Source: Fibrobacterota bacterium
GTDB taxonomy: Bacteria; Fibrobacterota; Fibrobacteria; UBA11236
Length of the DNA stretch: 43,275 nucleotides
Assembly (NCBI GenBank): GCA_028287465.1
Contig: JAQBPO010000024.1
Coordinates: 1 to 43,275 of the forward strand
Direction of reading: 5' to 3'
The position numbers and the translations under genes were made by a program. Below the pieces are notes generated by a model. That model searched no databases. It had not been told where the DNA came from and saw only the letters and a list, made by a program, of their open reading frames with translations. Shown here one piece after another: positions 15,338 through 25,898 of this stretch (the first letter of the stretch is position 1; each line of letters opens with the position of its first letter).

Positions 15338-16864
15338 ATGGCAGCTGAAGTCCGTTCCGACGAAATCACATCCATCTTGCGAAAGCAGCTGGATTCCATC
15401 AACACCTCCGCCGATACCTACGAGACCGGCACGGTGCTGCAGGTGGGCGACGGCATCGCCCGCATTTTCGGCCTTTCCAACGTGATGGCCGGCGAGCTCA
15501 TCGAAATCAAGGGAGCGGTCAAGACCGTATCCGCCTTGGTGCTGAACCTCGAGACGGATAACGTAGGCGTGGCCATTCTCGGCGACGCAGCCGCCGTTTC
15601 CGAAGGCGACACCGCCCGCCGCACCAAGACCATCGCTTCCGTTCCCGTGGGCAATACCATCCTAGGCCGCGTGATCAACGCCCTGGGCGAACCCATCGAC
15701 GGCGGGCCCGCCCTCGATCGTACCCACATGCGCCCCATCGAAGACAAGGCCCCGGGCATCGTCCGCCGCCAGAACGTCTGCGAACCGATGGAAACCGGCA
15801 TCAAGGCCATCGACACCATGATCCCGATCGGCCGCGGCCAGCGCGAGCTCATCATCGGCGACCGTAAGACGGGCAAGACCGCCATCGCCATCGACACCAT
15901 CCTGAATCAGAAGGGCAAGGGCGTAAAGTGCATTTACGTCGCCATCGGTCAGAAGCAGAGCACGGTGGTCCAAATCGTGGAACGCCTCAAGGCCGCCGGC
16001 GCCATGGAATACACCTGCGTCGTGGCCGCCAACGCTTCCGACCCCGCTCCGCTCCAGTATCTGGCTCCCTATTGCGGCGCCACCATGGGCGAGTACTTCA
16101 TGTACAATGGCCAGCACGCCTTGGTCGTCTACGACGATTTGACCAAACAGGCCCAGGCCTACCGCCAGCTCTCGCTGTTACTCCGCCGCCCCCCGGGACG
16201 CGAAGCGTTTCCCGGCGACGTGTTCTATCTCCACTCCCGCTTGCTCGAGCGCGCCGCCAAGATGTCCGAGAAGGAAGGCGGAGGTTCGCTCACGGCCCTT
16301 CCCATCATCGAGACCCAGGCCGGCGACGTTTCCGCGTACATTCCGACCAACGTGATTTCGATTACGGACGGCCAGATCTTCCTGGACACCAACCAGTTCA
16401 ATGCCGGCCAACGTCCCGCCGTGGACGTGGGTCTGTCCGTGTCCCGCGTAGGCGGCGACGCCCAGATCAAGGCCACCAAGCAGGTGACCGGTCCCCTGCG
16501 TATCACCTTGGCCCAGTACCGCAACCTGGCCGCCTTCGCCCAGTTCGCGTCGGATCTGGATAAAGCTACCCAGAAGCAGCTGGCCCGCGGCGAGCGCATG
16601 ATGCGCATCCTGCGCCAGGGACAGTACGTGCCTTACCGCATCGGCAAGACCATCATGATCGTGTACGCGGGCATGAACGGTTACGCCGACGATGTGCCGG
16701 TAAACAAGATCGCCGCCTACGAAGACCAGCTCTTCTCCTTCATCGACGGGAAGTATCCCGCGCTCATCGATTCCATCGAAAAGGAAAAGAAGCTCGACGA
16801 CAAGCTGACCGCCGAAATCAAAAAGGCCCTGGAGGAGTTCGGCAAGCAATTCGCGGCTGCCTGA
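15338..16864 (+). CDS. atpA: F-type ATP synthase subunit alpha
   Basis: 508 residues, full length. The P-loop is GDRKTGKT (Lys180), preceded by [15 protein letters not shown]. The region [29 protein letters not shown] contains the alpha-subunit signature. It forms the non-catalytic nucleotide sites and contributes the arginine finger to the catalytic interface. Codon use and spacing are in line with the rest of the operon, and nothing is out of the ordinary. Confidence 0.98.
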   Translation: MAAEVRSDEITSILRKQLDSINTSADTYETGTVLQVGDGIARIFGLSNVMAGELIEIKGAVKTVSALVLNLETDNVGVAILGDAAAVSEGDTARRTKTIASVPVGNTILGRVINALGEPIDGGPALDRTHMRPIEDKAPGIVRRQNVCEPMETGIKAIDTMIPIGRGQRELIIGDRKTGKTAIAIDTILNQKGKGVKCIYVAIGQKQSTVVQIVERLKAAGAMEYTCVVAANASDPAPLQYLAPYCGATMGEYFMYNGQHALVVYDDLTKQAQAYRQLSLLLRRPPGREAFPGDVFYLHSRLLERAAKMSEKEGGGSLTALPIIETQAGDVSAYIPTNVISITDGQIFLDTNQFNAGQRPAVDVGLSVSRVGGDAQIKATKQVTGPLRITLAQYRNLAAFAQFASDLDKATQKQLARGERMMRILRQGQYVPYRIGKTIMIVYAGMNGYADDVPVNKIAAYEDQLFSFIDGKYPALIDSIEKEKKLDDKLTAEIKKALEEFGKQFAAA

Positions 16865-16873
16865 GACTGAACC

Positions 16874-17761
16874 ATGCCGACAATCAAAGAATTACGTCTG
16901 CGGATTAAATCCCTGCAGAACACCAGCAAGATCACCTCGGCCATGAAAATGGTCTCGGCGGCACGCTTGCGCAGGGCCCAGGACGGGTTCAACCGCAACA
17001 AGCCCTACGCCGAGAAGATGCAGGAGCTGTTGGAGCAGGTTACCGCCTCGTTCCAGGACCTCGATCATCCCTTGATGAAGGTGCGGGAACAAAAGCGGGT
17101 GCGGTACATCGTGGTCGCTTCCGATCGCGGTCTGGCCGGCAGCTTCAACAACAACTTGCTGAAATTCTTCGTCCGCTCCGTGGACGCGGCGAGGGTCAAC
17201 GAAGCCCTGGGCCTGGGCCGGCGCGCCAAGGACTTCATCCCCCGGAACCCGCATGTGGCGAAAGCGGCCAAGGCCTCCGAACGCTTGCACAGCAACGTTC
17301 CGACCTATGCCAATGCCCTGGAGATCGCCACGAACGCCATCGAGGATTTCACCTCCGGCGAAGTGGACGCGGTATACCTGGTGTACAACAAATACAACTC
17401 GGTATTGTCCCAGACGCCCATACTCATGCAGATGCTTCCCTTCGCCAAGCCGGCGAAGCCGAAGTCCGCGGCATCGGCCAAGGAAGCCCATGGGTTTCGC
17501 CTGGATTATATCGTGGAGCCGAACGCGGCCGAAGTGTTCGCCGAGTTGCTTCCCAAGCTGGTCACCATCCAGGTCTTGAGGGCGCTTCTCGAGAACGCCG
17601 TGGGCGAACATACCGCCCGCATGACCGCCATGGACGCGGCCACCAAGAATACCAAGGATCTCATCGGATCGCTTACCTTGAAGATGAACCGCGCCCGTCA
17701 GGCCGCCATCACCAAGGAACTCATCGAAATCGTCTCCGGAGCGGAAGCGTTGAACGGGTAG
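16874..17761 (+). CDS. atpG: F-type ATP synthase subunit gamma
   Basis: 295 residues. The N-terminal helix PTIKELRLRIKSLQNTSKITSAMKMVSAARLRRAQ and the C-terminal helix ARMTAMDAATKNTKDLIGSLTLKMNRARQAAITKELIEIVSGAEAL form the central coiled-coil shaft and are strongly conserved. The central Rossmann-like part has RYIVVASDRGLAGSFNNNLLKF. It rotates inside the alpha/beta hexamer. Nine bases separate it from atpA. Confidence 0.97.
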   Translation: MPTIKELRLRIKSLQNTSKITSAMKMVSAARLRRAQDGFNRNKPYAEKMQELLEQVTASFQDLDHPLMKVREQKRVRYIVVASDRGLAGSFNNNLLKFFVRSVDAARVNEALGLGRRAKDFIPRNPHVAKAAKASERLHSNVPTYANALEIATNAIEDFTSGEVDAVYLVYNKYNSVLSQTPILMQMLPFAKPAKPKSAASAKEAHGFRLDYIVEPNAAEVFAELLPKLVTIQVLRALLENAVGEHTARMTAMDAATKNTKDLIGSLTLKMNRARQAAITKELIEIVSGAEALNG

Positions 17762-19243
<1,482 letters not shown>

Positions 19244-19278
19244 GGCTCAAGCAAGGTCAAGCAAAGGATATCGATTCC

Positions 19279-19542
19279 ATGAAGCTGCAGATTCTCACTC
19301 CGGACCGGGCCGTGTACGATGGAGAGGCCGAATCCCTCCTCGTTCCCGGCGCATCCGGGCCGTTCCTGATCCTCAAGGACCATGCGCCCATCCTGTCCAG
19401 CCTGATCCCGGGCGAAGTCCGGATCACGGCCAACGGCAAGGAAACCTATTATACTGTTTCCGGCGGCTTCGTGGAATTCCACAAGAACCTGGCCGTGGTC
19501 CTGGCGGAAACCGCCGAAGACAAGGCCAAGGCCAAAGCCTAA
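19279..19542 (+). CDS. atpC: F-type ATP synthase subunit epsilon, short form lacking the C-terminal helices
   Basis: Only 87 residues against about 135-140 in E. coli. The N-terminal beta-sandwich is complete: MKLQILTPDRAVYDGEAESLLVPGASGPFLILKDHAPILSSLIPGEVRI to FVEFHKNLAVVLAETAE. The two-helix C-terminal domain that inhibits ATP hydrolysis is missing and replaced by a short Lys/Ala tail. Short epsilons are known in Bacteroidota and relatives. A small hairpin (GGGCCT/AGGCCC, 19567-19581) lies after the gene without a T-tract, so moxR may be read through. Confidence 0.93.
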   Translation: MKLQILTPDRAVYDGEAESLLVPGASGPFLILKDHAPILSSLIPGEVRITANGKETYYTVSGGFVEFHKNLAVVLAETAEDKAKAKA

Positions 19543-19597
19543 CCTTCCGTAGCAGCCAAGTTACCGGGCCTATAAGGCCCACCAAGGGGATGACCAG

Positions 19598-20569
19598 ATG
19601 CCGATAGCTCTTCAGGAAATCCCCGGCCTCCTCCAACGGTTCCAAAAAGAAGTCTCCAAGGTCATAGTCGGACAGGATGAGGTGCTGGAGAAAATCCTCA
19701 TCGCCCTGCTCGCCCGCGGCCATGTCCTTCTCATAGGCGTGCCCGGCATGGCCAAGACCACCATGGTCAACGCCTTTTCCCAGGCCCTCAATCTCAAGTT
19801 CAACCGTATCCAGTTCACTCCCGACCTCATGCCTTCGGACATCCTGGGCACGGAAATCCTCCAGGAGAACAAGAGCACGGGTTCCCGCGAACTCGTTTTC
19901 ATCCATGGTCCGGTCTTCACCCAGATCCTATTGGCGGATGAGATCAACCGCACCCCTCCCAAGACCCAGGCGGCCCTGCTCCAATCCATGCAGGAGAAGA
20001 TCGTCACGGTTTTCGGCCGAACGGAAAAGCTGGAAGAACCCTTCATGGTCCTGGCCACCCAGAATCCCATCGAGCAGGAAGGCACCTATCCCCTTCCGGA
20101 AGCCCAGTTGGATCGCTTCCTTTTCGCCCTGCAGTTGGAATACCCTTCCTACGAGCAGGAACTTGCGATCATCAAAAAGCATACGGCCAAGCTGACGGAG
20201 AAAATCCAACCGGTATTGGATCGGAGCCAAATCCTGGAATTGCAGGACCGGGTCATGGAAATGACCGTTCCGGATCATATATTCGAAATGGCGGTAAAGC
20301 TGGTGCGCGCCACGCGGCCCACTTCTGACAATCCGGACAAGGAAGTGTTGAAATATGTAAAGTGGGGAGCCGGGCCCCGCGCGATCCAATTTCTTGTCCT
20401 GGCCGCAAAAGCGCGCGCGCTTCTCAACGGCCGGCCGACGCCGGTTGAGGAGGATATCCGCGCCATCTTCAAATCCGCCCTGAATCATCGGGTATTGCTG
20501 AATTTCCAGGCTGAAGCGGAAAGCCTGACTCCGAACCACATTCTCGATCAGCTTCTCAAAAAAGCGTAA
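19598..20569 (+). CDS. MoxR-family AAA+ ATPase
   Basis: 323 residues. Walker A is GVPGMAKTT (Lys53), Walker B is QILLADEINRTPPKTQAALLQSMQE, sensor 1 is LATQNPIEQEGTYPLPEAQLDRF, and the arginine and sensor 2 areas follow (YVKWGAGPRAIQFLVLAAKARAL). MoxR proteins act as chaperones in assembly of enzyme complexes or envelope functions, usually beside genes for DUF58 and von Willebrand A proteins. None of those partners is present here: upstream is the ATP synthase and downstream a sigma factor. An AAGGGG ribosome site precedes the ATG, and an intrinsic terminator follows. Confidence 0.92.
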   Translation: MPIALQEIPGLLQRFQKEVSKVIVGQDEVLEKILIALLARGHVLLIGVPGMAKTTMVNAFSQALNLKFNRIQFTPDLMPSDILGTEILQENKSTGSRELVFIHGPVFTQILLADEINRTPPKTQAALLQSMQEKIVTVFGRTEKLEEPFMVLATQNPIEQEGTYPLPEAQLDRFLFALQLEYPSYEQELAIIKKHTAKLTEKIQPVLDRSQILELQDRVMEMTVPDHIFEMAVKLVRATRPTSDNPDKEVLKYVKWGAGPRAIQFLVLAAKARALLNGRPTPVEEDIRAIFKSALNHRVLLNFQAEAESLTPNHILDQLLKKA

Positions 20570-20605
20570 ACGCCTGAACATCCGTTTCATTACGGGGTGC
20601 GCGTG

Positions 20606-20635
20606 ACCGGGCTCATTTTTCATGGCCCGGTTTTT
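20606..20635 (+). terminator. Intrinsic terminator after moxR
   Basis: ACCGGGC (20606-20612) pairs with GCCCGGT (20625-20631) around a 12-base loop, followed by a T-run. It ends the moxR transcript, which may also carry the ATP synthase operon. It shows that the sigma factor's apparent start at 20622 cannot be right. Confidence 0.82.
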
Positions 20636-20651
20636 GATTATCCATTCCTGC

Positions 20652-21530
20652 ATGAGAACACTGTCAGCTTCAACTTCGTCCCATCATGATAAACCCGTAG
20701 CCCGCGAAGAATACAATTCCCTCTATTACCGGGAAATCAGCAAGACCAAACCCTTGTCCTCGCAAGAGGAAGCAAGCCTGGCCAAGCGCATCCGGAAGGA
20801 TGACCGCCAGGCATTGAACCAATTGATCCGGGCGAACCTGCGCTTCGTCGTATCCGTATGCCGCAATTACCAGAACCAGGGATTGCCTTTGAACGATCTC
20901 ATCAATGAAGGGAACCTCGGATTGATCCGGGCCGCCAGACGTTTCGATGAAACCCGGGAATTCAAATTCATCTCCTATGCCGTTTGGTGGGTCAGGCAAT
21001 CCATCCTGCAGGCCCTTTCCGAACAGGCCCGCTTGATCAAATTGCCGACGAGCCGCATCAGCAAACTGAGCCGTATCAATAAGGCCGCGGCCAAGCTGGA
21101 ACAGAAGCTGGGACGTCCCGCCACGCCCCAGGAAATCTCCAACAGCCTGCAAATGGACGTGGGTTCCGTCCTCACGAGCATGTCCATGGGCCATACCCCC
21201 ATTTCCCTGGACGCTCCCATGTCCAAGGACGAAGAGATCGGTCTCCTGGACATCCTGCCTTCCAACCATGAGAATGGCCCGGAACATTTCATGGAACGGA
21301 CCCAGATCGTGGAAGACGTCTCCCATGCCTTGCAATCCCTTCGGCCGAAGGAAGAAGCCGTGCTCAAGATGTACTTCGGGATCGAACCTGAAGTCCCCCA
21401 TTCCCTGGAAGACATCGGGAACCGGCTGAACATCACCCGGGAACGGGTCAGGCAGATCAAGGAAAAGGCCTTGAGCAAAATGAAGCACGCCTCCCGGAGT
21501 AAACCGCTTTCCAGCCACATCTATTATTGA
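20652..21530 (+). CDS. RNA polymerase sigma-70 factor, short primary-like/group 2
   Basis: 292 residues from ATG 20652. Region 1.2 is NSLYYREISKTKPLSSQEEASLAKRI. Region 2 is NLRFVVSVCRNYQNQGLPLNDLINEGNLGLIRAARRFDETREFKFISYAVWWVRQSI, with the -10 recognition and core-binding residues. Region 3 follows from about residue 128 (LIKLPTSRISKLSRINKAA), and region 4.2 has NRLNITRERVRQIKEKALSKMK. Region 1.1 of housekeeping RpoD is missing. It resembles primary or group 2 sigmas that set general or stationary-phase transcription. The ATG lies only 17 bases after the terminator T-run and has no clear ribosome site, so the promoter is unknown. It is a paralogue of the fragment at the window start. Confidence 0.92.
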   Translation: MRTLSASTSSHHDKPVAREEYNSLYYREISKTKPLSSQEEASLAKRIRKDDRQALNQLIRANLRFVVSVCRNYQNQGLPLNDLINEGNLGLIRAARRFDETREFKFISYAVWWVRQSILQALSEQARLIKLPTSRISKLSRINKAAAKLEQKLGRPATPQEISNSLQMDVGSVLTSMSMGHTPISLDAPMSKDEEIGLLDILPSNHENGPEHFMERTQIVEDVSHALQSLRPKEEAVLKMYFGIEPEVPHSLEDIGNRLNITRERVRQIKEKALSKMKHASRSKPLSSHIYY

Positions 21531-22274
21531 TGAGGTGGAACAACCTCCGGATAAGCCGTGGGAAGATTATGAAGAACCGTATGGGGAAAAGATTTTCCTT
21601 GCCCGGATGTGGATAAGGGTTTTGTTTTCCTCTTCAATCCCGGGTCCGCCTTCGGATCGACGACCGCCCTTCCGGAGGCGCGTGGGACCGTTTCAGGGGT
21701 CAGGGAGAGGGAAGGACCTCAACCGGGGTGTCGGACGCCTCGGGCGAGGCTGAAAGGTCGGTCAGAAAGGACCGGGCTTGGACTCATCCCGGTGTTGCTT
21801 TCAATCCAAGCTATGACTCTCAACGTGTTTCTTTTCCTATTCATTCTTGTTTTATATAAATACAGGATTAGGAATAGACTCGTGAGTAGAGGGGGATAAC
21901 TCCTTTTTTCCTCTCCAAGTCAAAGCCTTCCGGGGTTTTATAACAAGAACGGGAATGTGGAATCTTTAGGGAAGACCTGAAAGTATTCCCCGAAGAGTAG
22001 TGTGCATAGATGGTGAAAACTCTTTTCCCATGCGTATCCACAAGTTGTGCCCAGACTTGTGATTGATGGGTGAGTTTTAAACAGTTTCGTGTGGGTATTT
22101 GTTGAAAAAGCCGGAGGCATTCCGAGATATCAACAATCAGCCCATACATTGTTGAAAAAACACCCTTCCCAAAGTACCTGTCTAGAACCATTCGGTATAC
22201 TTTCGAATGCCTTTTGAAAATTTTAGTTTTTCCATGAAATTTTGAAAGCAACCTAGTCCCATCAAGGAGTTGAT
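21531..22274. other. Gene-free 0.74 kb stretch with origin-like motifs
   Basis: I see no convincing gene here. The left part (21640-21800) is GC-rich with short hairpins: GCCTCG/CGAGGC at 21737-21750 and ACCGGG/CCCGGT at 21771-21793. The right part (21836-22260) is visibly AT-richer than its surroundings. It carries a perfect DnaA box at 21608, a one-mismatch box GTATCCACA at 22034-22042, a CACAAGTTGTG palindrome at 22039-22049, and TTGTTGAAAAA at 22099 and 22149, with an inverted TCAACAA at 22130. These could belong to a replication origin or a regulatory region; I cannot tell which. Confidence 0.5.
21608..21616 (-). promoter_or_regulatory. Perfect DnaA box
   Basis: TGTGGATAA on the plus strand is an exact match to the consensus TTATCCACA read on the minus strand. 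A single 9-mer match can occur by chance, but a near-match box lies 420 bases away in the same gene-free stretch. Confidence 0.5.
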
Positions 22275-22865
22275 ATGTTCAAGTTCGCGAACCTTCCCTG
22301 GAAAAGCCTTTTGCTGGCGGGAACGGGTCTTTTCCTCTTCGCTTGCGGCGGAGGCGGAGGAAAAAAGGTCTATTTCGGAAACCTTGAGGACGGATCCAAT
22401 GTGGAAAGCCCGTTCAAGGTGGATATGAAGGTTGAAAACCTGATTGTTGAACCCGCCACCATGGGCGTGAACGAGGGTCATGGGCATTTCCATATCATCG
22501 TGGATGCTTCCCTGGCCTCCCCCTCGGAACCGATGTCCAAGGATGCGAAACATATCCATTATGGCGATGGCCAGACGAGCACGACCCTGGATTTGCCCGT
22601 TGGACAGCATACTTTGATCCTGCAATTCGCCAAGGGAGACCATGTTCCCTACGATCCCCCCATTTATCAGCAAATCCAGGTCAATGTCACCAAGCAAAAC
22701 GCGGTAGACACCACGGCCCAGGCGGCTCCGGTCGCCGATTCCGCAGCTGCTATGGCCAAGGCCGGAGCGGACACCTCCGCTGCCAAGGTAGTGGATTCGA
22801 CTTCCGCGAAGGGTGATTCGGCGGCGGCTAAAGCCCCCAAGAAACCCGCTAAAAAGGCGAAATAG
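22275..22865 (+). CDS. DUF4399 lipoprotein
   Basis: 196 residues with AAGGAG upstream. It has a signal peptide with lipobox LFAC (Cys24), followed by a glycine run. The domain GVNEGHGHFHIIVDA ... HYGDGQTSTTLDLPVGQHTLILQFAKGDHVPYDPPIYQQIQVNV matches DUF4399 (PF14347), whose conserved His residues suggest metal binding, although function is unknown. The C-terminal quarter is a low-complexity Ala/Asp/Lys tail ending in PKKPAKKAK, perhaps spanning or contacting peptidoglycan. It ends six bases from the convergent YfhO-like gene. Confidence 0.85.
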   Translation: MFKFANLPWKSLLLAGTGLFLFACGGGGGKKVYFGNLEDGSNVESPFKVDMKVENLIVEPATMGVNEGHGHFHIIVDASLASPSEPMSKDAKHIHYGDGQTSTTLDLPVGQHTLILQFAKGDHVPYDPPIYQQIQVNVTKQNAVDTTAQAAPVADSAAAMAKAGADTSAAKVVDSTSAKGDSAAAKAPKKPAKKAK

Positions 22866-22871
22866 GGGGAT

Positions 22872-25409
22872 TCAGGGCTTCTTCCGGAATCGGAAGAAGC
22901 TGAGTAGACCCACGGTCAGGACCAGGCAAAACGCCAAGGCCTGATAAAAGCCAATGGGGGAGTAGACCATTTCCACGGTCTTCCCTCCTCCCACCAAAGG
23001 CATGGCCACGAAATGGTCGGCCGTTTCCTGGGGCAGGCCCCAGGCTCCCCCATCCACCCGGAAGCGCCATTCGGAACTGAACCGTTCCCGGATGATCAAG
23101 GTATCCCCAGGCGGAAAAGGACCCAGGATCCGGAAATCCCCGTCCCGAGGCTCTTGGACGCAAAGTCCCCCATAGCCGGAATAGCCGGCCGGGCATGCGG
23201 TCCGGTTGCGCGCGGACCGCGCTTCGGCATGTATCGGCCTAGGCGATTCGGCCTCTTCGGCCCTCAAATGGCTCGAGGTCTCGAGTCGCGGACGCCAATC
23301 CAGGATTTCAAAGGCGTTAACGGAGCCGAACCGGCCCAGGAGTTCGAGGGAATCGGTCTTGTAGGAGGTAAGGTCGCGGTTGCTGAACAGGTAGCGGGTG
23401 GACTTGCCCGCGGGCGTGAGCGCGGGATCCCATTTCCAGACCAGGGGAAGGTGGGCCGTTACATGGCGATAGCCGAATATGGCGTGGATGCCGCAGCTCA
23501 AGGCTTCCTTTTCGCGATCGATCAATCCGAAGTTCGCGACCGGATCATTGTGCATCCGCCACATCTCCAGGCCCGGGTATTCCAGGTAATGGGAGACGCG
23601 CCAGTACGGGGAGGTTTCCCGATCCAGGACCTGCGCCGTGGCCGGCGGGCGGCGGTAGAAATCGGCGGGAAACAGGTAGAAGTGATCCCAATGGATGCGG
23701 AGCAGATCGGCGAGCAGGACGGCGAAGAGCAGGACCACCCCAGGGCGCTGGAACCCGAAAAGCAGGCGGGAACGGGTGCCGGGATCGCCCGCGGCGGATG
23801 TACCGGCGCCGCTCCGCCGGCGGCCCGCCTGCCACCAAACGGCCAGGGCCGAGAGGGAAAGGAAGAGGGCATCCATGGAGCCGCGTCCGAGCAGGGCGGC
23901 CATCTTTTGACCATAATCCTTGGTCGGATCCAGCTTCTTGAAGGTCTGCACGAGGGCCAGGGCCGAATGGGCCGTTTCGGGCAGGTAACGGAGGGCGGCC
24001 AGGCCTCCGGCGAAGGCCAGGGCGGCGGCCGCGAATAATCCCGCCGCGCGCGCGCCGCGGGGATGGCCCAGCCAGCGTTGGAAGCCGTGGCCGGACAGGG
24101 CGGCCAGGGCGAGGACGAAGAGGATCAGGAAGCGCGCGGGCCGGCGGAAATTGTTGAACACGGGAACGTGGTAGAGGATCTGGCTCGCGCCCAGGTGCGC
24201 GCCGAAGGAAAGCCATAACCCGATCGCCCCCAGGATCCAGACCCAGCGCAGATCGCGGTTCGCGCGCCGGAACGAGGCGGAAAAGCAGAAGAACAGGCCC
24301 AGGCCGCCCAGATAGACGAAGACCTCGCCCCACACTTCCCCGCCCCACCAGGACCCGTTGGACGGGCTGCCCAGGGCATGCGGGGCCGCCAGGGAGAGCA
24401 GGTGGATGGGCCGCATGCCGCCGGTGGCGAACTTCTCGAACCCGAAAACCCCGGCTTCCAGTTTCTCGGCCGCGCCGGATTCCGCGGCCGCTTGGGCCTC
24501 GGCGGCGGTCGCCTTCTCCCCGGGCTTGCCGCCTTCCCAGGCTACGCCGTCGAAACGATCGGTCTGATCGATGAGGTGAAGGAAGGGAATCAGCATGGGT
24601 GAGCAATAGGCGAGGGCGAGGAAATGGCCGCCGACGATCCAGACCCAGGGTTTCCCGGCTGATCCCTTGGGTAACCTGCTTGGTACCTTATCGCCGGAGA
24701 CCCCGGCGGGCGCCGCGCCTCTCCCGAAGAAGGCCCGTAGGGTGAACGCGGCGATCAGGATGGCGGTGGTGACCGAGGCCTGGGGATGGCCGCCCAGGGC
24801 CTGCAGGGCGACGGCCCCGGCATACAGGAACAGGGTCCTGGGGCGGGGACGGTCGCGCAGGGCCAGGAAGGCGGCCAGGACCAGGGGCATCCAGGCCCAT
24901 CCGGAAAGGAAGGTAGCATGCTCGTAACGGGCCAGCATGGTACCGGAAAGGGAAAAGCAGATGCCCGCCCACAGGGAAGCGGTGCGGTGAAGGCCCAGGC
25001 GCGGGCCCAGCTTCAAGAAACCGTAAATGCCCAAGGCGAAGTGGAAGGCGTAGAAAAGGTAGATCCCGTAATGGGGCGACAAGGGCCCGAACAGGAGCCA
25101 GGTGACGGGATAGAGGTATCCCGATTGCCAATAAGCGTGCATGGGCATGCCGCATTGGTAACTCGAGCTCCAGAAGACCAGGGGGTGGCTCCAGGACCAG
25201 TTGCGGTGGAAGTCCCAGAAATAGCAGAAATACGCGACCAGCATGTCGTTGTTCAGGATCGGGCTGCCCTTGATCAGCACGGGCAGGACCGGCGACAGGC
25301 CGAGGACGGCGAGCAGGGAAATGATCGGCCAGCGCCGCCTTGGAGGCCGCGTAGGCGACGGAACGATTGTCACTTCGCAATTGTACGCTTCCGACCGTCG
25401 GAAAACCAT
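22872..25409 (-). CDS. YfhO-like large multi-pass membrane protein
   Basis: 845 residues. There is a first membrane helix (about 28-47), then an early periplasmic loop with the NDMLVAYFCYFWDF motif (acidic residues typical of GT-C-type glycosyltransferases). More than ten helices extend to about residue 590. A soluble domain then follows, and a last helix lies at the C-terminus (FYQALAFCLVLTVGLLSFFRF). The arrangement and motifs such as ASLWAGICFSLSGTMLARYEHATFLSGWAWMPLVLAAF resemble YfhO/PF09586 proteins, which add sugars to teichoic acids or other surface polymers in Firmicutes. The substrate here is unknown. A 10-bp perfect hairpin (22877-22900) overlaps the last codons but has no T-run. 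Confidence 0.75.
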   Translation of the reverse strand: MVFRRSEAYNCEVTIVPSPTRPPRRRWPIISLLAVLGLSPVLPVLIKGSPILNNDMLVAYFCYFWDFHRNWSWSHPLVFWSSSYQCGMPMHAYWQSGYLYPVTWLLFGPLSPHYGIYLFYAFHFALGIYGFLKLGPRLGLHRTASLWAGICFSLSGTMLARYEHATFLSGWAWMPLVLAAFLALRDRPRPRTLFLYAGAVALQALGGHPQASVTTAILIAAFTLRAFFGRGAAPAGVSGDKVPSRLPKGSAGKPWVWIVGGHFLALAYCSPMLIPFLHLIDQTDRFDGVAWEGGKPGEKATAAEAQAAAESGAAEKLEAGVFGFEKFATGGMRPIHLLSLAAPHALGSPSNGSWWGGEVWGEVFVYLGGLGLFFCFSASFRRANRDLRWVWILGAIGLWLSFGAHLGASQILYHVPVFNNFRRPARFLILFVLALAALSGHGFQRWLGHPRGARAAGLFAAAALAFAGGLAALRYLPETAHSALALVQTFKKLDPTKDYGQKMAALLGRGSMDALFLSLSALAVWWQAGRRRSGAGTSAAGDPGTRSRLLFGFQRPGVVLLFAVLLADLLRIHWDHFYLFPADFYRRPPATAQVLDRETSPYWRVSHYLEYPGLEMWRMHNDPVANFGLIDREKEALSCGIHAIFGYRHVTAHLPLVWKWDPALTPAGKSTRYLFSNRDLTSYKTDSLELLGRFGSVNAFEILDWRPRLETSSHLRAEEAESPRPIHAEARSARNRTACPAGYSGYGGLCVQEPRDGDFRILGPFPPGDTLIIRERFSSEWRFRVDGGAWGLPQETADHFVAMPLVGGGKTVEMVYSPIGFYQALAFCLVLTVGLLSFFRFRKKP

Positions 25410-25591
25410 GCGGCTTCTTTCGCGCTTATCGCGGGGGAAACCGCCGCAAGTAGGTCAAAAGGGTCGGAAAGCTTTACGGGGGCAAAGACATATTGGCATC
25501 GGGCCCCGGAATAAAGGATCTAATAGGTATGGGTTCGAATGGCCATTCAGCTTCGGGAACCCCGTACCCCGGAAGGGGGATAGGAGAGAAG

Positions 25592-25795
25592 ATGGAAAAC
25601 ATATTGACCCGATGGTTGCACCGCCACAAGGAAGCACATCATGAGGTGACTCTGGAAGACGTGACTCCTTTGCATCCGGAAGAGTATCCGGCCCGCCATC
25701 TCAAGGAAAAGCTGGATGCCCGCCGGGAGGATCTGCGCGATATCGAAGATCGCAGCCATCCGACCGGCATGCCTGAAGGACCGGGGGGGTACTAG
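25592..25795 (+). CDS. Small charged hypothetical protein
   Basis: 67 residues with a good ribosome site (GGAGAG, seven bases upstream). The composition is strongly charged and His/Glu-rich: MENILTRWLHRHKEAHHEVT and later HLKEKLDARREDLRDIEDRSH. No signal peptide or membrane helix is present, and I recognise no family. It is probably helical. It stands alone between the YfhO-like gene (divergent) and the glycosyltransferase gene (convergent). Confidence 0.5.
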   Translation: MENILTRWLHRHKEAHHEVTLEDVTPLHPEEYPARHLKEKLDARREDLRDIEDRSHPTGMPEGPGGY

Positions 25796-25898
25796 GTCGC
25801 GGAAAAGGCCGCGGAGGCCGCGGAAAAAGCCGCGGGATCGGGCGAAGGATGCATCCGCATTGGGTGTTTCAGCGGACGCGTCCCTGGGCCGATCGGTC

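Noticed and set aside
21640-21800. Possible structured RNA (SRP RNA, RNase P RNA) in the GC-rich part of the gap
   Set aside because: Short hairpins are present, but the conserved cores (for example GGAAGGAAGCAG of SRP RNA, or the RNase P helices) are not found.
21868-22251. 127-residue minus-strand frame in the gene-free stretch
   Set aside because: TTG start with a weak ribosome site, no family, composition unlike its neighbours, and it covers the DnaA-like and TTGTTGA motifs. I treat the region as non-coding, but cannot exclude a small gene.
22877-22900. Hairpin GCTTCTTCCG/CGGAAGAAGC as a bidirectional terminator
   Set aside because: The stem is perfect but has no T-run on either strand, and it overlaps the last codons of the YfhO-like gene.
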